Under the pieces are notes generated by a model that did not search any database, was not told where the DNA came from, and saw only the letters and a list, made by a program, of their open reading frames with translations. This document shows, one piece after another, positions 55,318 through 64,000 of a stretch of DNA of 64,000 nucleotides. Location: the NCBI RefSeq assembly GCF_021390935.1, contig NZ_JAJPUI010000001.1, positions 124,001-188,000 of the forward strand, read 5' to 3'. Every line of letters starts with the position of its first letter. The first letter of the stretch is position 1. A program made the position numbers and the translations under genes. The stretch comes from Streptomyces sp. CC228A. Its GTDB lineage: Bacteria; Actinomycetota; Actinomycetes; Streptomycetales; Streptomycetaceae.

Positions 55318-56082
55318 TCACGGCTTGGGGGTCAGCCACAGACGCTGTCCATTCACTTCCTGGGCGGGCTGCTGCCAGACGCCGGCGATGGCGTCGGCCA
55401 GGTCCTTGACGTCGGTGAAGCCCGCGAACTTCGCATTCGGGCGCTCGGCGCGCATGGCGTCGTGCACCAGTGCCTTGATCACCAGGATGGCAGCCGCGGC
55501 CTTCGGGCCCTCGTCGCCCCCCGCCTTGCGGAAGGAGTCGGCGAGGGCGAGGGTCCAGGCCTCGGCGGCGGCCTTGGACGCGGCGTAGGCGGCGTTGCCC
55601 TCGGTGGGCTTGGCCGCACCCGACTGGCTGACCAGCACATACCGGCCGCGGTCGCTGCGCTTGAGGGCCTCGTGGAAGGCGAGCGAGGTGTGCTGGACGG
55701 TGCGGATCAGCAGCTTCTCCAGCAGCGCCCAGTCGGCCAGGTCGGTCGAGGCGAAGTCGGAGCTGCCGCGCCAGCCGCCGACGAGGTGGACGACCCCGTC
55801 GACGCGGCCGAACTCCTGCTCGGTCTTGTCGGCCCACTCGCGGGTGGCGGCCGGGTCGAGGAGGTCGACCGTGTCGCCGGTCACGGTGGCGCCGCCGTGG
55901 GCGTAGCGGGCGGCGTCGACCGCCTCGGCCAGGCGCTCGGCGTCGGCGTCGGCGCCGACCACGGTCGCACCGGCCTCCGCGAGCCGGAGCAGGACGGCGC
56001 GCCCGGCGGGGCCCGCCGCTCCGGCGACCGCGATGACGGCGCCTTCCAGGGGGCCGCCGTTCCCGTTGACGTTCTCGGTCAT
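55318..56082 (-). CDS. Short-chain dehydrogenase/reductase
   Basis: A 254-residue SDR. Cofactor motif VAGAAGPAGRAVLLRLAE (atypical for TGxxxGIG), VDLLDPAATREWADKTEQEFGRVDGVVHLVGGW, and active site VSQSGAAKPTEGNAAYAASKAAAEAW in order, with Tyr-x3-Lys (YAASK) and Ser. ATG 56082. The middle gene of a three-gene unit; substrate unknown. Confidence 0.9.
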   Translation of the reverse strand: MTENVNGNGGPLEGAVIAVAGAAGPAGRAVLLRLAEAGATVVGADADAERLAEAVDAARYAHGGATVTGDTVDLLDPAATREWADKTEQEFGRVDGVVHLVGGWRGSSDFASTDLADWALLEKLLIRTVQHTSLAFHEALKRSDRGRYVLVSQSGAAKPTEGNAAYAASKAAAEAWTLALADSFRKAGGDEGPKAAAAILVIKALVHDAMRAERPNAKFAGFTDVKDLADAIAGVWQQPAQEVNGQRLWLTPKP

Positions 56083-56162
56083 GCTGCTCGTCTCCTCCGC
56101 ACCCGTCGCGGGTGCCGTGTCGGTCGCCTCTGCCCTGCCTGCCTTCCCCGACGGATCGGGGC

Positions 56163-57560
56163 TCACGCGGCCGCCTTCTCGACGTCGGCGGCGGTGATCC
56201 CCTTGGTGGAGGCGATCACGGACTTCAGCTTCTTCGCGAGCGCCTCGAAGAACATGCTGAGCGGGAACTCGTCCGGAAGCACGTCGTCCACGAGCTTGCG
56301 CGGCGGCTGCGACACGTCGAGGGCGTCCGGGCCCTTGGCCCAGCGGGAGCCGGGGTGCGGGGCGAGGTAGGCGGAGACCAGGTCGTACGCGGCGAACCAG
56401 TGCACCAGCTTCGGGCGGTCGATGCCGTCGCGGTACAGCTGCTCGATCTCGCCGCAGAGCTGGTTGGTGACCTGGGGGGCGCGGTCCCAGTCGATGTGCA
56501 GGGTGTTGTCGGTCCAGCGCACCACGTCGTGCTTGTGGAGGTACGCGAAGAGCAGCTGGCCGCCGAGGCCGTCGTAGTTGCGCACGCGGTCGCCGGTGAG
56601 CGGGAAGCGGAACATGCGGTCGAACAGCACCGCGTACTGGACGTCCCGGCCGTGCGGGTTGCCCTCGGCCTCCAGCCGGACGGCCTCCTTGAACGCGGTG
56701 AGGTCGCAGCGCAGCTCCTCCAGGCCGTACATCCAGAACGGCTGGCGCTGCTTGATCATAAAGGGGTCGAACGGCAGGTCGCCGTGGCTGTGGGTGCGGT
56801 CGTGGATCATGTCCCACAGCACGAACGCCTGCTGGCAGCGCTGCTGGTCGCCGAGCATCTCCCGGATGTCCTGGGGCAGGTCGACGCCGAGCACGTCGAC
56901 GGCCGCCTCGGTGACGCGGCGGAAACGCGCCGCCTCGCGGTCGCAGAAGATGCCGCCCCAGGTGAAGCGCTCGGGGACCTCGCGGACCGCGACCGTCTCG
57001 GGGAAGAGCACGGCCGAGTTGGTGTCGTACCCGGAGGTGAAGTCCTCGAAGGTGATGCCGCAGAACAGCGGGTTGTCGTAGCGGGTGGCCTCCAGCTCCG
57101 AGAGCCACTCCGGCCACACCATGCGCAGCACGACGGCTTCCAGGTTCCGGTCCGGGTTGCCGTTCTGCGTGTACATCGGGAAGACCACCAGGTGCTGGCG
57201 GCCGTCGACCCGCTCGGCGGCGGGGTGGAACTCCATCAGGGAGTCGAGGAAGTCCGGCACGGCGTAGCCGCTGTCGGCCCACTTGCGCAGGTCGGCGACC
57301 AGGGCGCGGTGGTACGCGGCGCCGTGCGGCAGCAGCGGGGAGAGCGCCTCCACGGCGGCGACGACCCGGGCGAGCGCGGCGTCGGCGTCCGCGCGGGCCG
57401 GGGCGCCCTCGGCGCCGAAGTCGACGGAGCCGTCGGCGGACTGCCAGACGCGGATCTCCTCCACGGCATTCTTGAGCTCCGTCCAGGCCGGGTGGTCGAT
57501 CACCCGGGTCCCGGTGGCCACGGCACCACCGGCAACGTCCTGCACAAGAATTTCCGTCAT
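56163..57560 (-). CDS. DUF6421 family protein
   Basis: A 465-residue soluble protein. ATG 57560 has an excellent GGAGGAAG upstream. I see no known catalytic fold. Notable motifs are MYTQNGNPDRNLEAVVLRM, WGGIFCDREAARFRRV, WDMIHDRTHSHGDLPFDPF (His-rich, metal-binding look), and ITAADVEKAA at the end. It heads the unit with an SDR and threonine aldolase, and this order appears conserved in streptomycetes as I recall. Function is unknown. Confidence 0.85.
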   Translation of the reverse strand: MTEILVQDVAGGAVATGTRVIDHPAWTELKNAVEEIRVWQSADGSVDFGAEGAPARADADAALARVVAAVEALSPLLPHGAAYHRALVADLRKWADSGYAVPDFLDSLMEFHPAAERVDGRQHLVVFPMYTQNGNPDRNLEAVVLRMVWPEWLSELEATRYDNPLFCGITFEDFTSGYDTNSAVLFPETVAVREVPERFTWGGIFCDREAARFRRVTEAAVDVLGVDLPQDIREMLGDQQRCQQAFVLWDMIHDRTHSHGDLPFDPFMIKQRQPFWMYGLEELRCDLTAFKEAVRLEAEGNPHGRDVQYAVLFDRMFRFPLTGDRVRNYDGLGGQLLFAYLHKHDVVRWTDNTLHIDWDRAPQVTNQLCGEIEQLYRDGIDRPKLVHWFAAYDLVSAYLAPHPGSRWAKGPDALDVSQPPRKLVDDVLPDEFPLSMFFEALAKKLKSVIASTKGITAADVEKAAA

Positions 57561-58466
57561 TTCACTTCCTCCACGGGAGAACCTCGCGTTAAGGCACCGT
57601 ATCCATGTGCGCGTTTCCACCACAAGGGGGTATGGCGAAAATTATCCTGCGCCACCCCTTGGTCACCGCCGATTTTCCTGTGCAGTACCCCCGAACCGCG
57701 CACTTAGGCCGCCTCATGTGCGGTAGTTCGACCCCGGCACAACAGAGCGCATCCGCTCGGCCACGCCACGGAACCGTGGGACCCGCCGGCATCGGCCACC
57801 GCGGGACTACGGGCGCCCACGGCCGGCCATGGCCCACCGGGGCAGCCCGGCCGCAGCCTGTCCGGGGCCCGCGCCCCGCCGCATCGCGACAGGGCCGGAG
57901 GCCCGGCGGAGCCCACCGGGGGCGACCGCGGCTGCCCGCCGGACCGGCGACCGGCGGGTCGGCGCGGCACCGCGGCCCGGGGCACCGGCACCGGCGCCGC
58001 CCCTCCGGCGGATGCACCGGTCGAGGCCCGCGCCGCGGACCCTCCGGCCCGGGTGCCCCGGCGCGGACCGCTGCCCGGAGCGGACGGCAGGGCCTCCCCG
58101 CCGCATCGCCTCCCCGCGACATCGCCTCCCCGCCGATCGCCTCCCCGCCGGATCGCCTCCCGGTCCGCGTGTCACCTGAGGGGAGCAAGGCGGCGCGCCG
58201 CACCCGCGCCCGAGGCGCGACCGCGCGGCGCCCGGCACCCCCGGACCCGGCGAAGCCGGTGCCCGTACGGCCGTACACCCTCCGTACGGGCGCCGGGCCC
58301 GCCTCGGGCACCCGGCGGCGACCGGCCGAGACGCCCCCGGCGGGATGGTCTGGCGTGTGTAAGCCGGGGCCGCCAGGGAACTCGCGCGCTGGATTTTGCC
58401 GTAAGCGGCATGAATCCTGGACGGACAGGGACGGATCGGCCTAACTGGGACGGACGGTACGGACAT
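57561..58466. other. Long gene-free stretch with repeats and a hairpin
   Basis: About 900 bases separating the divergent DUF6421 and Clp genes. At about 58091-58165, phrases like CATCGCCTCCCCGCC recur four to five times. Near 58391-58418, GGATTT-TGCCG and CGGCA-(T)-GAATCC form an 11-bp stem with one bulge and TAAG loop in the probable Clp leader. I looked for HspR (HAIR) and CIRCE heat-shock elements and saw neither. Confidence 0.5.
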
Positions 58467-61043
58467 ATGAGCAGTGGTTTCCTCGGACCGGAGGGCTTCG
58501 GCCCGGACCCGTTCAGCGAATTCCTGGCCCGCCTCTTCGGAGGTACGCAGGCCCCCTCCGCGGCCCGCCGCGGCCCCCGGTACATCGACATCGCCCGCAT
58601 GATGAGCGAGCCGACGCGGCGCATGGTGGACGAGGCGGCCTCGTACGCGGCCGAGCACGGCAGCCCCGACCTGGAGACGGAGCACCTGCTGCGGGCCGCG
58701 CTGGAGACGGAGCCGATCCGCGACCTGGTCGTCCGGGCCGGCGCCGATCCGGACGCCCTGGCCGCGGAGATCGACCGCACCGCCGGCGAGGGGCCACCGC
58801 AGTCCCGCATCGCCGTCACCCCCGCCGTCAAGCGGGCGCTGCTGGACGCGCACGACCTGGCCCGGCACATCGGCGCCTCCTACATCGGGCCCGAGCACGT
58901 GCTCGCCGCGCTGGCCGCGAACCCGGACTCCGCCGCGGGCCGCATCCTGCGGGCCGCCAAGTTCGACCCCGGATCGGTGCCCTCCTCCGGGTCGGCGCCG
59001 CAGCGCGGGAAGAGCGGCGGGTCCGGCGGGTGGGAGAACACCGCGGCCGACCAGCGCCCGGCGCCGCAGCACGGCACACCGACCCTGGACAAGTTCGGGC
59101 GGGACCTCACCGACATGGCCCGCTCCGGGCGCATCGACCCGGTCATCGGCCGGGAGGAGGAGATCGAGCAGACAGTCGAGGTGCTGTCCCGGCGCGGCAA
59201 GAACAACCCCGTCCTGATCGGGGACGCGGGCGTCGGCAAGACCGCCGTCGTCGAGGGCCTCGCCCAGCGCATCGCCGACGGCGACGTGCCCGACTCCCTC
59301 CTCGGCCGCAGGGTGGTCGCCCTGGACATGACCGGCGTCGTCGCCGGGACCCGCTACCGCGGCGACTTCGAGGAGCGCATGACCGGGATCATCGACGAGG
59401 TGCGGGCACACTCCGACGAGCTCGTGGTGTTCATCGACGAACTCCACACGGTCGTCGGCGCGGGCGGCGGCGGAGGCGGCGGCGAGGGCGGCTCCATGGA
59501 CGCGGGCAACATCCTGAAGCCCGCCCTGGCCCGCGGCGAGCTCCACGTCATCGGGGCGACCACCATGGAGGAGTACCGCCGCTACGTCGAGAAGGACGCG
59601 GCGCTCGCCCGCCGCTTCCAGCCGATCCTGGTGCCCGAACCCAGCACCGAGGACGCCCTGGAGATCCTGCGCGGGCTGCGCGACCGGTACGAGGCCCACC
59701 ACCAGGTGCGGTACACGGAGGAGGCCCTGCTGGCGGCCGTGGAGCTCTCCGACCGGTACCTCACGGAGCGGTTCCTGCCCGACAAGGCGATCGACCTCGT
59801 CGACCAGGCCGGGGCCCGGGTGCGGCTGCGCGCCCACGCCCAGCCGACCGACGTGCGGGCCCTGGAGCGGCAGGTGGAGCAGCTCACCCGCGACAAGGAC
59901 CAGGCGGTGGCGGCCGAGCAGTACGAACGGGCCACCGAGCTGCGCGACCGCATCCAGGAGGTGCAGACCCGGATCCGGGACAGCCGCGGCGAGCCGTCGG
60001 ACGGGGACGCCCGCGACCGCGTCCTGGAGGTCACGTCCGAGGACATCGCCCAGGTCGTCAGCCGTCAGACCGGCATTCCCGTCAGCCGCCTCACGCAGGA
60101 GGAGAAGGACCGGCTGCTCGGCCTGGAGCAGCACCTGAAGGAACGCGTCATCGGGCAGGACGAGGCGGTGGCGGCCGTGTCCGAGGCGGTGCTGCGGTCC
60201 CGCGCCGGCCTCGCGGACCCGCGGCGGCCCATCGGCAGCTTCCTCTTCCTCGGACCCACCGGTGTCGGCAAGACGGAGCTGGCGCGGGCCCTCGCGGACG
60301 CGTTGTTCGGCAGCGACGAGCGGATGGTGCGGCTCGACATGAGCGAGTTCCAGGAGCGGCACACCGTGAGCCGGCTGGTCGGCGCACCCCCCGGGTACGT
60401 GGGTCACGAGGAGGCCGGGCAGCTCACGGAGGCGGTGCGCCGCCACCCGTACTCGCTGCTGCTGCTCGACGAGGTGGAGAAGGCCCACCCGGACGTCTTC
60501 AACGTGCTGCTGCAGGTGCTCGACGACGGCCGGCTCACCGACTCGCAGGGGCGGACCGTCGACTTCAAGAACACGGTCATCGTGATGACGAGCAACCTGG
60601 GCGCCGACGTCATCGGGTCCGGCCGGGGCGTGCTCGGCTTCGGATCCGCGGAGGCGGACGGGGACGAACAGGCCGCGCGGGACCGCGCGCTGCGACCGCT
60701 GCGCGAGCACTTCCGCCCCGAGTTCCTCAACCGCATCGACGAGATCGTGCTCTTCCACCGGCTGGAGGGCCGGCAGCTGCGGCAGATCACCGACCTGCTG
60801 CTGGACGAGACGCGGCGCCGGATGCGCGCCCAGCACGTGGCGGTCGAGTTCTCGCCGGACGCCGTCGACTGGCTGGCGCAGCGGGGCTACCAGCCGGAGT
60901 ACGGCGCGCGGCCGCTGCGCCGGACCATCCAGCGGGAAGTGGACAACGAGCTGTCCCGGCTGCTGCTGGACGGCCGGCTGCGGGACGGCGGCCGGGTGAG
61001 CGTCGGGGTGGCCGGCGGCCGCCTGGACTTCCGTACGGAGTGA
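58467..61043 (+). CDS. ClpC-like AAA+ ATPase (Clp protease ATP-binding subunit)
   Basis: 858 residues, cytoplasmic unfoldase for ClpP. A Gly/Phe-rich start ([15 protein letters not shown]), two Clp N-repeats (residues 35-175), D1 with [10 protein letters not shown] and [15 protein letters not shown], a short coiled middle region ([27 protein letters not shown] in order), D2 with [42 protein letters not shown], and the C-terminal AAA sensor [17 protein letters not shown] see no clear (I/L)GF/L ClpP-binding loop with certainty. Not ClpB, as the long coiled middle is missing. ATG 58467 is chosen; ATG 58410 would add 19 residues. It is one of several Clp paralogues usual in streptomycetes. Confidence 0.93.
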   Translation: MSSGFLGPEGFGPDPFSEFLARLFGGTQAPSAARRGPRYIDIARMMSEPTRRMVDEAASYAAEHGSPDLETEHLLRAALETEPIRDLVVRAGADPDALAAEIDRTAGEGPPQSRIAVTPAVKRALLDAHDLARHIGASYIGPEHVLAALAANPDSAAGRILRAAKFDPGSVPSSGSAPQRGKSGGSGGWENTAADQRPAPQHGTPTLDKFGRDLTDMARSGRIDPVIGREEEIEQTVEVLSRRGKNNPVLIGDAGVGKTAVVEGLAQRIADGDVPDSLLGRRVVALDMTGVVAGTRYRGDFEERMTGIIDEVRAHSDELVVFIDELHTVVGAGGGGGGGEGGSMDAGNILKPALARGELHVIGATTMEEYRRYVEKDAALARRFQPILVPEPSTEDALEILRGLRDRYEAHHQVRYTEEALLAAVELSDRYLTERFLPDKAIDLVDQAGARVRLRAHAQPTDVRALERQVEQLTRDKDQAVAAEQYERATELRDRIQEVQTRIRDSRGEPSDGDARDRVLEVTSEDIAQVVSRQTGIPVSRLTQEEKDRLLGLEQHLKERVIGQDEAVAAVSEAVLRSRAGLADPRRPIGSFLFLGPTGVGKTELARALADALFGSDERMVRLDMSEFQERHTVSRLVGAPPGYVGHEEAGQLTEAVRRHPYSLLLLDEVEKAHPDVFNVLLQVLDDGRLTDSQGRTVDFKNTVIVMTSNLGADVIGSGRGVLGFGSAEADGDEQAARDRALRPLREHFRPEFLNRIDEIVLFHRLEGRQLRQITDLLLDETRRRMRAQHVAVEFSPDAVDWLAQRGYQPEYGARPLRRTIQREVDNELSRLLLDGRLRDGGRVSVGVAGGRLDFRTE

Positions 61044-61053
61044 TCCGCCGGCG

Positions 61054-61611
61054 TCAGCCCAGGTCGCCGAGGTCCTTCACGAGGAGCTCGAACCGCAGGT
61101 CGTCGCGGCGCGGCAGGCCGAAGCGCTCGTCGCCGTACGGGAACGGGGTCATCCGTCCCGTACGGCGGTAGCCGCGGCGCTCGTACCAGGCGATGAGCTC
61201 CTCGCGCACCGAGATCACCGTCATGTGCATCTCCCGCACGCCCCACTCGGCGCGGGCCCGCCGCTCGGCCTCCGCGAGGACGCGCCGCCCGAGGCCGCCG
61301 CCCTGGAGTCCGGGCCGCACCGCGAACATGCCGAAGTAGGTGGCGTCACCGCGGTGTTCGAGCTGGCAGCAGGCGACGATGCCGCCGTCGCGCTCCACGG
61401 TGAGCAGCCGGGAGCCCGGGGCGCTGATGACGGCGCGCACCCCCTCGGCGTCGGTGCGGCGGCCGTCCAGGATGTCGGCCTCCGTGGTCCAGCCTGCCCG
61501 GCTGGCGTCGCCGCGGTACGCCGACTCGATCAGGGCGACCAGGGCGGGCACGTCGGCCTCGACGGCGTCGCGGTAGGTCGGCTCACCGGTGCCCTGCAGT
61601 GCGGTGTCCAT
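61054..61611 (-). CDS. GNAT family N-acetyltransferase
   Basis: A 185-residue GNAT: YRDAVEADVPALVALIESAY, GIVACCQLEHRGDATYFGMFAVRPGLQGGGLGRRVLAEAE in order with the acetyl-CoA loop QGGGLG, and VISVREELIAWYERRGYRRTG at the end. Substrate unknown. It ends 10 bases from the end of the convergent Clp gene. Confidence 0.9.
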   Translation of the reverse strand: MDTALQGTGEPTYRDAVEADVPALVALIESAYRGDASRAGWTTEADILDGRRTDAEGVRAVISAPGSRLLTVERDGGIVACCQLEHRGDATYFGMFAVRPGLQGGGLGRRVLAEAERRARAEWGVREMHMTVISVREELIAWYERRGYRRTGRMTPFPYGDERFGLPRRDDLRFELLVKDLGDLG

Positions 61612-61745
61612 CGTGTGCGGTCTCCCCTCGGCTGTGCTGTCCCGGCGCCGAGCCTAACGCGCTCCCCCCGTACGCCCCTGCGCTCGCGTGCGCCCCGGGC
61701 CGTGGGGGCATCCCCTCGTGGGGCGCTACGGGGAGGGATGCTGCG

Positions 61746-62454
61746 GTGTCGGACTGGCTGCTGGTGGTGCTGTGCGCGGCGACCGGGGCGTACTGCCTGG
61801 TCCGGAGGGTGCGGATGCGGCGCGGCGGCGCACTGCGCGAGGGACGGGAGGCGGGTGGCGAGGCGGTGATGGCCTTCGGGATGGCGGCGATGGGGGTGCC
61901 CGCGGCGGTGCTGCCGCCTCCGGCGTGGATGTGGGTGGTATACGCGGCGGTGTTCGGCGCCGCGTCGGTGCGGGCGGCCTGGGCCGCGCGCCAAGGCCGG
62001 GGCCATCTGCACCATCTGGTGGGGTCGCTGGCGATGGTGTACATGGCGGTGCCGCTGCCGGGCGCGGGGGCGGCGGGCCACGCGGGGCACGCCGGGCACG
62101 CGGGGGCGGGCTGCCCCTGGTGACGGGCGCCCTGCTGGCGTACTACGCGGTGTGGGTGCTGCGCACGGGCGTGCGGCTCGCTCCGGCCGCGGCGGCCGTT
62201 CCGGTCGCCGGCGCCACGGCCGGGGGCCCGCGGGCCTCGCTGCCGGGGGCTCGGCGGGCGCCCCGGCGGCAGGACCTGCGGGCCCGGTCGCGGCACCTGC
62301 CGCCGACGCCGCTCCCCGGAGCGCGGAGGCCGCCCCCTGGGGCGCGGCGGTGGACGGCCCGTCGGGCGGGGCGGTGCTGGACGGACCGGAACTGGCGGCC
62401 GGGTGCCGGATGGTGATGGCGGTGGCCATGCTGGCCATGCTGGGGACGATGTGA
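61746..62454 (+). pseudogene. DUF5134-like membrane protein (two frame breaks)
   Basis: About 236 residues: DWLLVVLCAATGAYCLVRR, AVMAFGMAAMGVPAAVL, WMWVVYAAVFGAASVRAAW, HHLVGSLAMVYMAVPLPG (His/Met-rich), GALLAYYAVWVLRTGV, then a Pro/Ala linker, and a final ELAAGCRMVMAVAMLAMLGTM. About five to six membrane segments with Met and His, the DUF5134 look. The frame changes near 62107-62115 and near 62222-62240, each one lost base. GTG 61746 follows GGGAGGG. It stands before an M56 peptidase gene, a pairing I recall in streptomycetes. Confidence 0.75.
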
Positions 62455-62590
62455 CCGCGCCGCCCGGGCCCCGGCGGGCGGCGCGGCGACATGGAGACGG
62501 GGTGTCCCGGCAGGGCGGCAAACCGTGGCGTGCGTCACTTCCCGCGCCGACCTGGTCCGGCCCGCGGGGGTCCCCTCTTAGGCTGGCGCC

Positions 62591-63526
62591 ATGCTGCTTC
62601 CCCTCGCGCTGCTCACGTTCGGCGTCGTGGCCGCTGTGGCGGCTCCGCGCCTGCTGGCACGGGCCGACTGGCCGGAGCGGGAACCCATCGTGGCGTTGTG
62701 GGTGTGGCAGTGCGTCGTGGCGGCGGTGCTGCTGAGCTTCGCGCTGTCGATGACGTTCAGCGCGGCCGCCGCCTGGCAGGTGGTGCGGGGCCACGTCTTC
62801 GCCCCGGCGCCCGCCGCGGTCGTGGAGGCGTACGCGCTCGCGGACCACGCCCCGTGGTCGGGGGTGCTCGCAGTGCTGCTCGGGTGCGGGGGGCTGTGGA
62901 CCGGGGCGATGCTGACCCGTGAGGTGCGCCGGACGCGGGCGCGGCGCCGCCGGCGGCGGGCCGAACTGCTCGTACGGGCCCCGCTGCTGCCGGGCGAGGA
63001 GCCGGGCGCGGGCCCGCTGGTGCTGCTGGAGGGCGACCGGGCGGGCGCCTGGTGGATGCCCGGTCCGACGCCCCGGCTGGTCATCACCACGGCGGCGCTG
63101 CGCCGCCTGAAGGGTCGTCAGCTCGACGCGGTGCTGGCGCACGAGGAGGGCCATGCCCGCGCCCGCCACGACTGGCTGCTGCACTGCGCCTCGGCGCTGG
63201 CGTCCGGCTTCCCCCGGGTGCCGGTGTTCGCCGCGTTCCGGGACGAGATGCACCGGCTGGTGGAGCTCGCGGCGGACGACTCGGCGTCCAAGCGGTTCGG
63301 GCGGCTGACCACCGCACTGGCGCTGGTGGGACTGAACGAGGACCGCGGGGTCTTCGGTCCCTGCCCGGTGCCGGACGCCGAGGTGCCGCGGCGGGTCCGC
63401 CGGCTGCTGTCGGGCGGTCCGCGGCTCACGCCCGGGCGGCGGCTGCGGTTGACCGCCGCTGCCGCGCTGGTGCCGGCGATGCCGCTGCTCGTGGCGCTGG
63501 CGCCGGGGCTCAGCGCGCTGCGCTGA
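62591..63526 (+). CDS. M56 family metallopeptidase
   Basis: A 311-residue integral membrane peptidase of the BlaR1/MecR1 kind without a sensor domain. Membrane segments at residues 1-20, 35-60, 90-110 and near the C-terminus. Zinc motif HEEGH in LDAVLAHEEGHARARHDWLL, with a downstream ELAADDSA for the third ligand. Typically works with a BlaI-type repressor, but none is adjacent. It follows the DUF5134-like gene by about 136 bases. Confidence 0.9.
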   Translation: MLLPLALLTFGVVAAVAAPRLLARADWPEREPIVALWVWQCVVAAVLLSFALSMTFSAAAAWQVVRGHVFAPAPAAVVEAYALADHAPWSGVLAVLLGCGGLWTGAMLTREVRRTRARRRRRRAELLVRAPLLPGEEPGAGPLVLLEGDRAGAWWMPGPTPRLVITTAALRRLKGRQLDAVLAHEEGHARARHDWLLHCASALASGFPRVPVFAAFRDEMHRLVELAADDSASKRFGRLTTALALVGLNEDRGVFGPCPVPDAEVPRRVRRLLSGGPRLTPGRRLRLTAAAALVPAMPLLVALAPGLSALR

Positions 63527-63585
63527 CGGCTCCCCCGCGTCCGGTGGTGTGTGTGGGCCGGGCGGGACGGTGGAAGATGCGTTCC

Positions 63586-64000
63586 ATGGCGACGTCCACC
63601 AGGGAAGCAGCGGTCACCTCCGTCACGTACGTCCCGTCGCGCAGACCGCGCGTCGTCGCCTGGTGGAGCGGTGCCGGCGCCGTGGTGCTCCTCGCGCTGG
63701 TCGCGGCCGGATGGGAGCCGCTGACGGCGGCGGACCGGGCCGTGGCGGGCGCCACGCACTCCTCGGCGGTGGACAGCCCGGCGCTGGTGCGGATCAGCCG
63801 CGTGCTGACGGACTGGGTGTGGGACCCGTGGACGATGCGCGCCCTCGTCGCGGTCGCGGTCGTGGTCCTGTGGCGGCGCGGGGAGCGGTGGGTGGCGGGC
63901 CGCCTGGCCGCGGTGGCGGCGGTGGCCGCGGTGGCGCAGCAGGTGCTGAAGGCGGTGGTGGGGCGGGACCGGCCGCGGTGGCCGGATCCGGTGGACAGCG
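63586..64000 (+). CDS. PAP2 family phosphatase (partial, cut by window end)
   Basis: The first 138 codons of an integral membrane phosphatase. Membrane segments are visible at residues 24-40 and 85-110; motif I, KAVVGRDRPRWPDP, is the KX6RP phosphatase signature. Motifs II and III lie beyond 64000. ATG 63586 follows GGTGGAAG; an in-frame ATG at 63577 is possible. Likely dephosphorylates lipid phosphates at the outer membrane face. Confidence 0.85.
   Translation, partial: MATSTREAAVTSVTYVPSRRPRVVAWWSGAGAVVLLALVAAGWEPLTAADRAVAGATHSSAVDSPALVRISRVLTDWVWDPWTMRALVAVAVVVLWRRGERWVAGRLAAVAAVAAVAQQVLKAVVGRDRPRWPDPVDS

Noticed and set aside
58300..58466. Heat-shock operator (HAIR or CIRCE) before the Clp gene
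   Set aside because: No CTTGAGT-N7-ACTCAAG or CIRCE-type repeat was found; only an 11-bp hairpin is present.

Overview
The window is chromosomal DNA of very high G+C content with the gene style of a Streptomyces or close relative. Third codon positions are almost all G or C, GTG starts and G-rich ribosome binding sites are common, and many genes belong to families I know mainly from streptomycetes (DUF6643-, DUF6332-, DUF6421-, DUF6986- and DUF5134-like proteins, a Rv1733c-like membrane protein, PucR-type and NB-ARC/LuxR regulators, ClpC-like ATPase). It reads as ordinary chromosome rather than a mobile island: I see no integrase, transposase, phage gene, CRISPR array, rRNA or tRNA.

Layout. 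1-11.4 kb: end of a membrane protein, PucR-type regulator, apolipoprotein N-acyltransferase with a Nudix hydrolase, Asp/Glu racemase, HpnB-like glycosyltransferase, double TerD protein, a Pro/Gly/Tyr-rich protein, MOSC protein, Rv1733c-like protein. 11.8-24.6 kb: beta-helix/AAA ATPase fusion, large membrane alpha/beta hydrolase, DeoR regulator with SRPBCC protein, Cds1-like PLP enzyme, anti-sigma-type ATP-binding protein, TetR with DUF4865 protein, ROK regulator, HhH endonuclease. 24.7-36.2 kb: small conserved protein, MFS transporter with an unusual leaderless promoter/operator, mycothiol-dependent enzyme, geranylgeranyl-reductase-like flavoprotein, M20 dipeptidase, P-loop/Nudix fusion, DUF3048 lipoprotein, a 119-bp tandem repeat, and a two-gene unit of a lipoprotein and a membrane-anchored PemK/MazF-like protein. 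36.3-48.4 kb: NB-ARC/LuxR regulator, ROK sugar kinase divergent from a LacI regulator with its operator, TerC, stress protein, Ser/Thr kinase, DUF6986 aldolase. 49-64 kb: etfB-etfA, flavin reductase behind a predicted cysteine-type leader peptide, thioredoxin, PlsC acyltransferase, transglutaminase-like protein, the DUF6421-SDR-threonine aldolase operon, ClpC-like ATPase, GNAT, DUF5134-M56 pair, and a cut-off PAP2 phosphatase.

Quality warning. About sixteen genes are broken by roughly two dozen frame changes. Nearly all look like loss of one base in or beside a short G or C run, and several genes regain their original frame after three losses. This points to uncorrected base-calling errors rather than decay. 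I annotate these as single loci and give the break points. Readers should not treat the pieces as separate genes or the loci as proven pseudogenes.

Most interesting leads: the leader peptide before the flavin reductase; the nested palindrome over a leaderless MFS start; the lipoprotein/membrane PemK-like pair; a TTTTTCG motif repeated at exact 14-bp steps before the stress-protein gene; and an NB-ARC regulator whose Walker A lysine reads as methionine.
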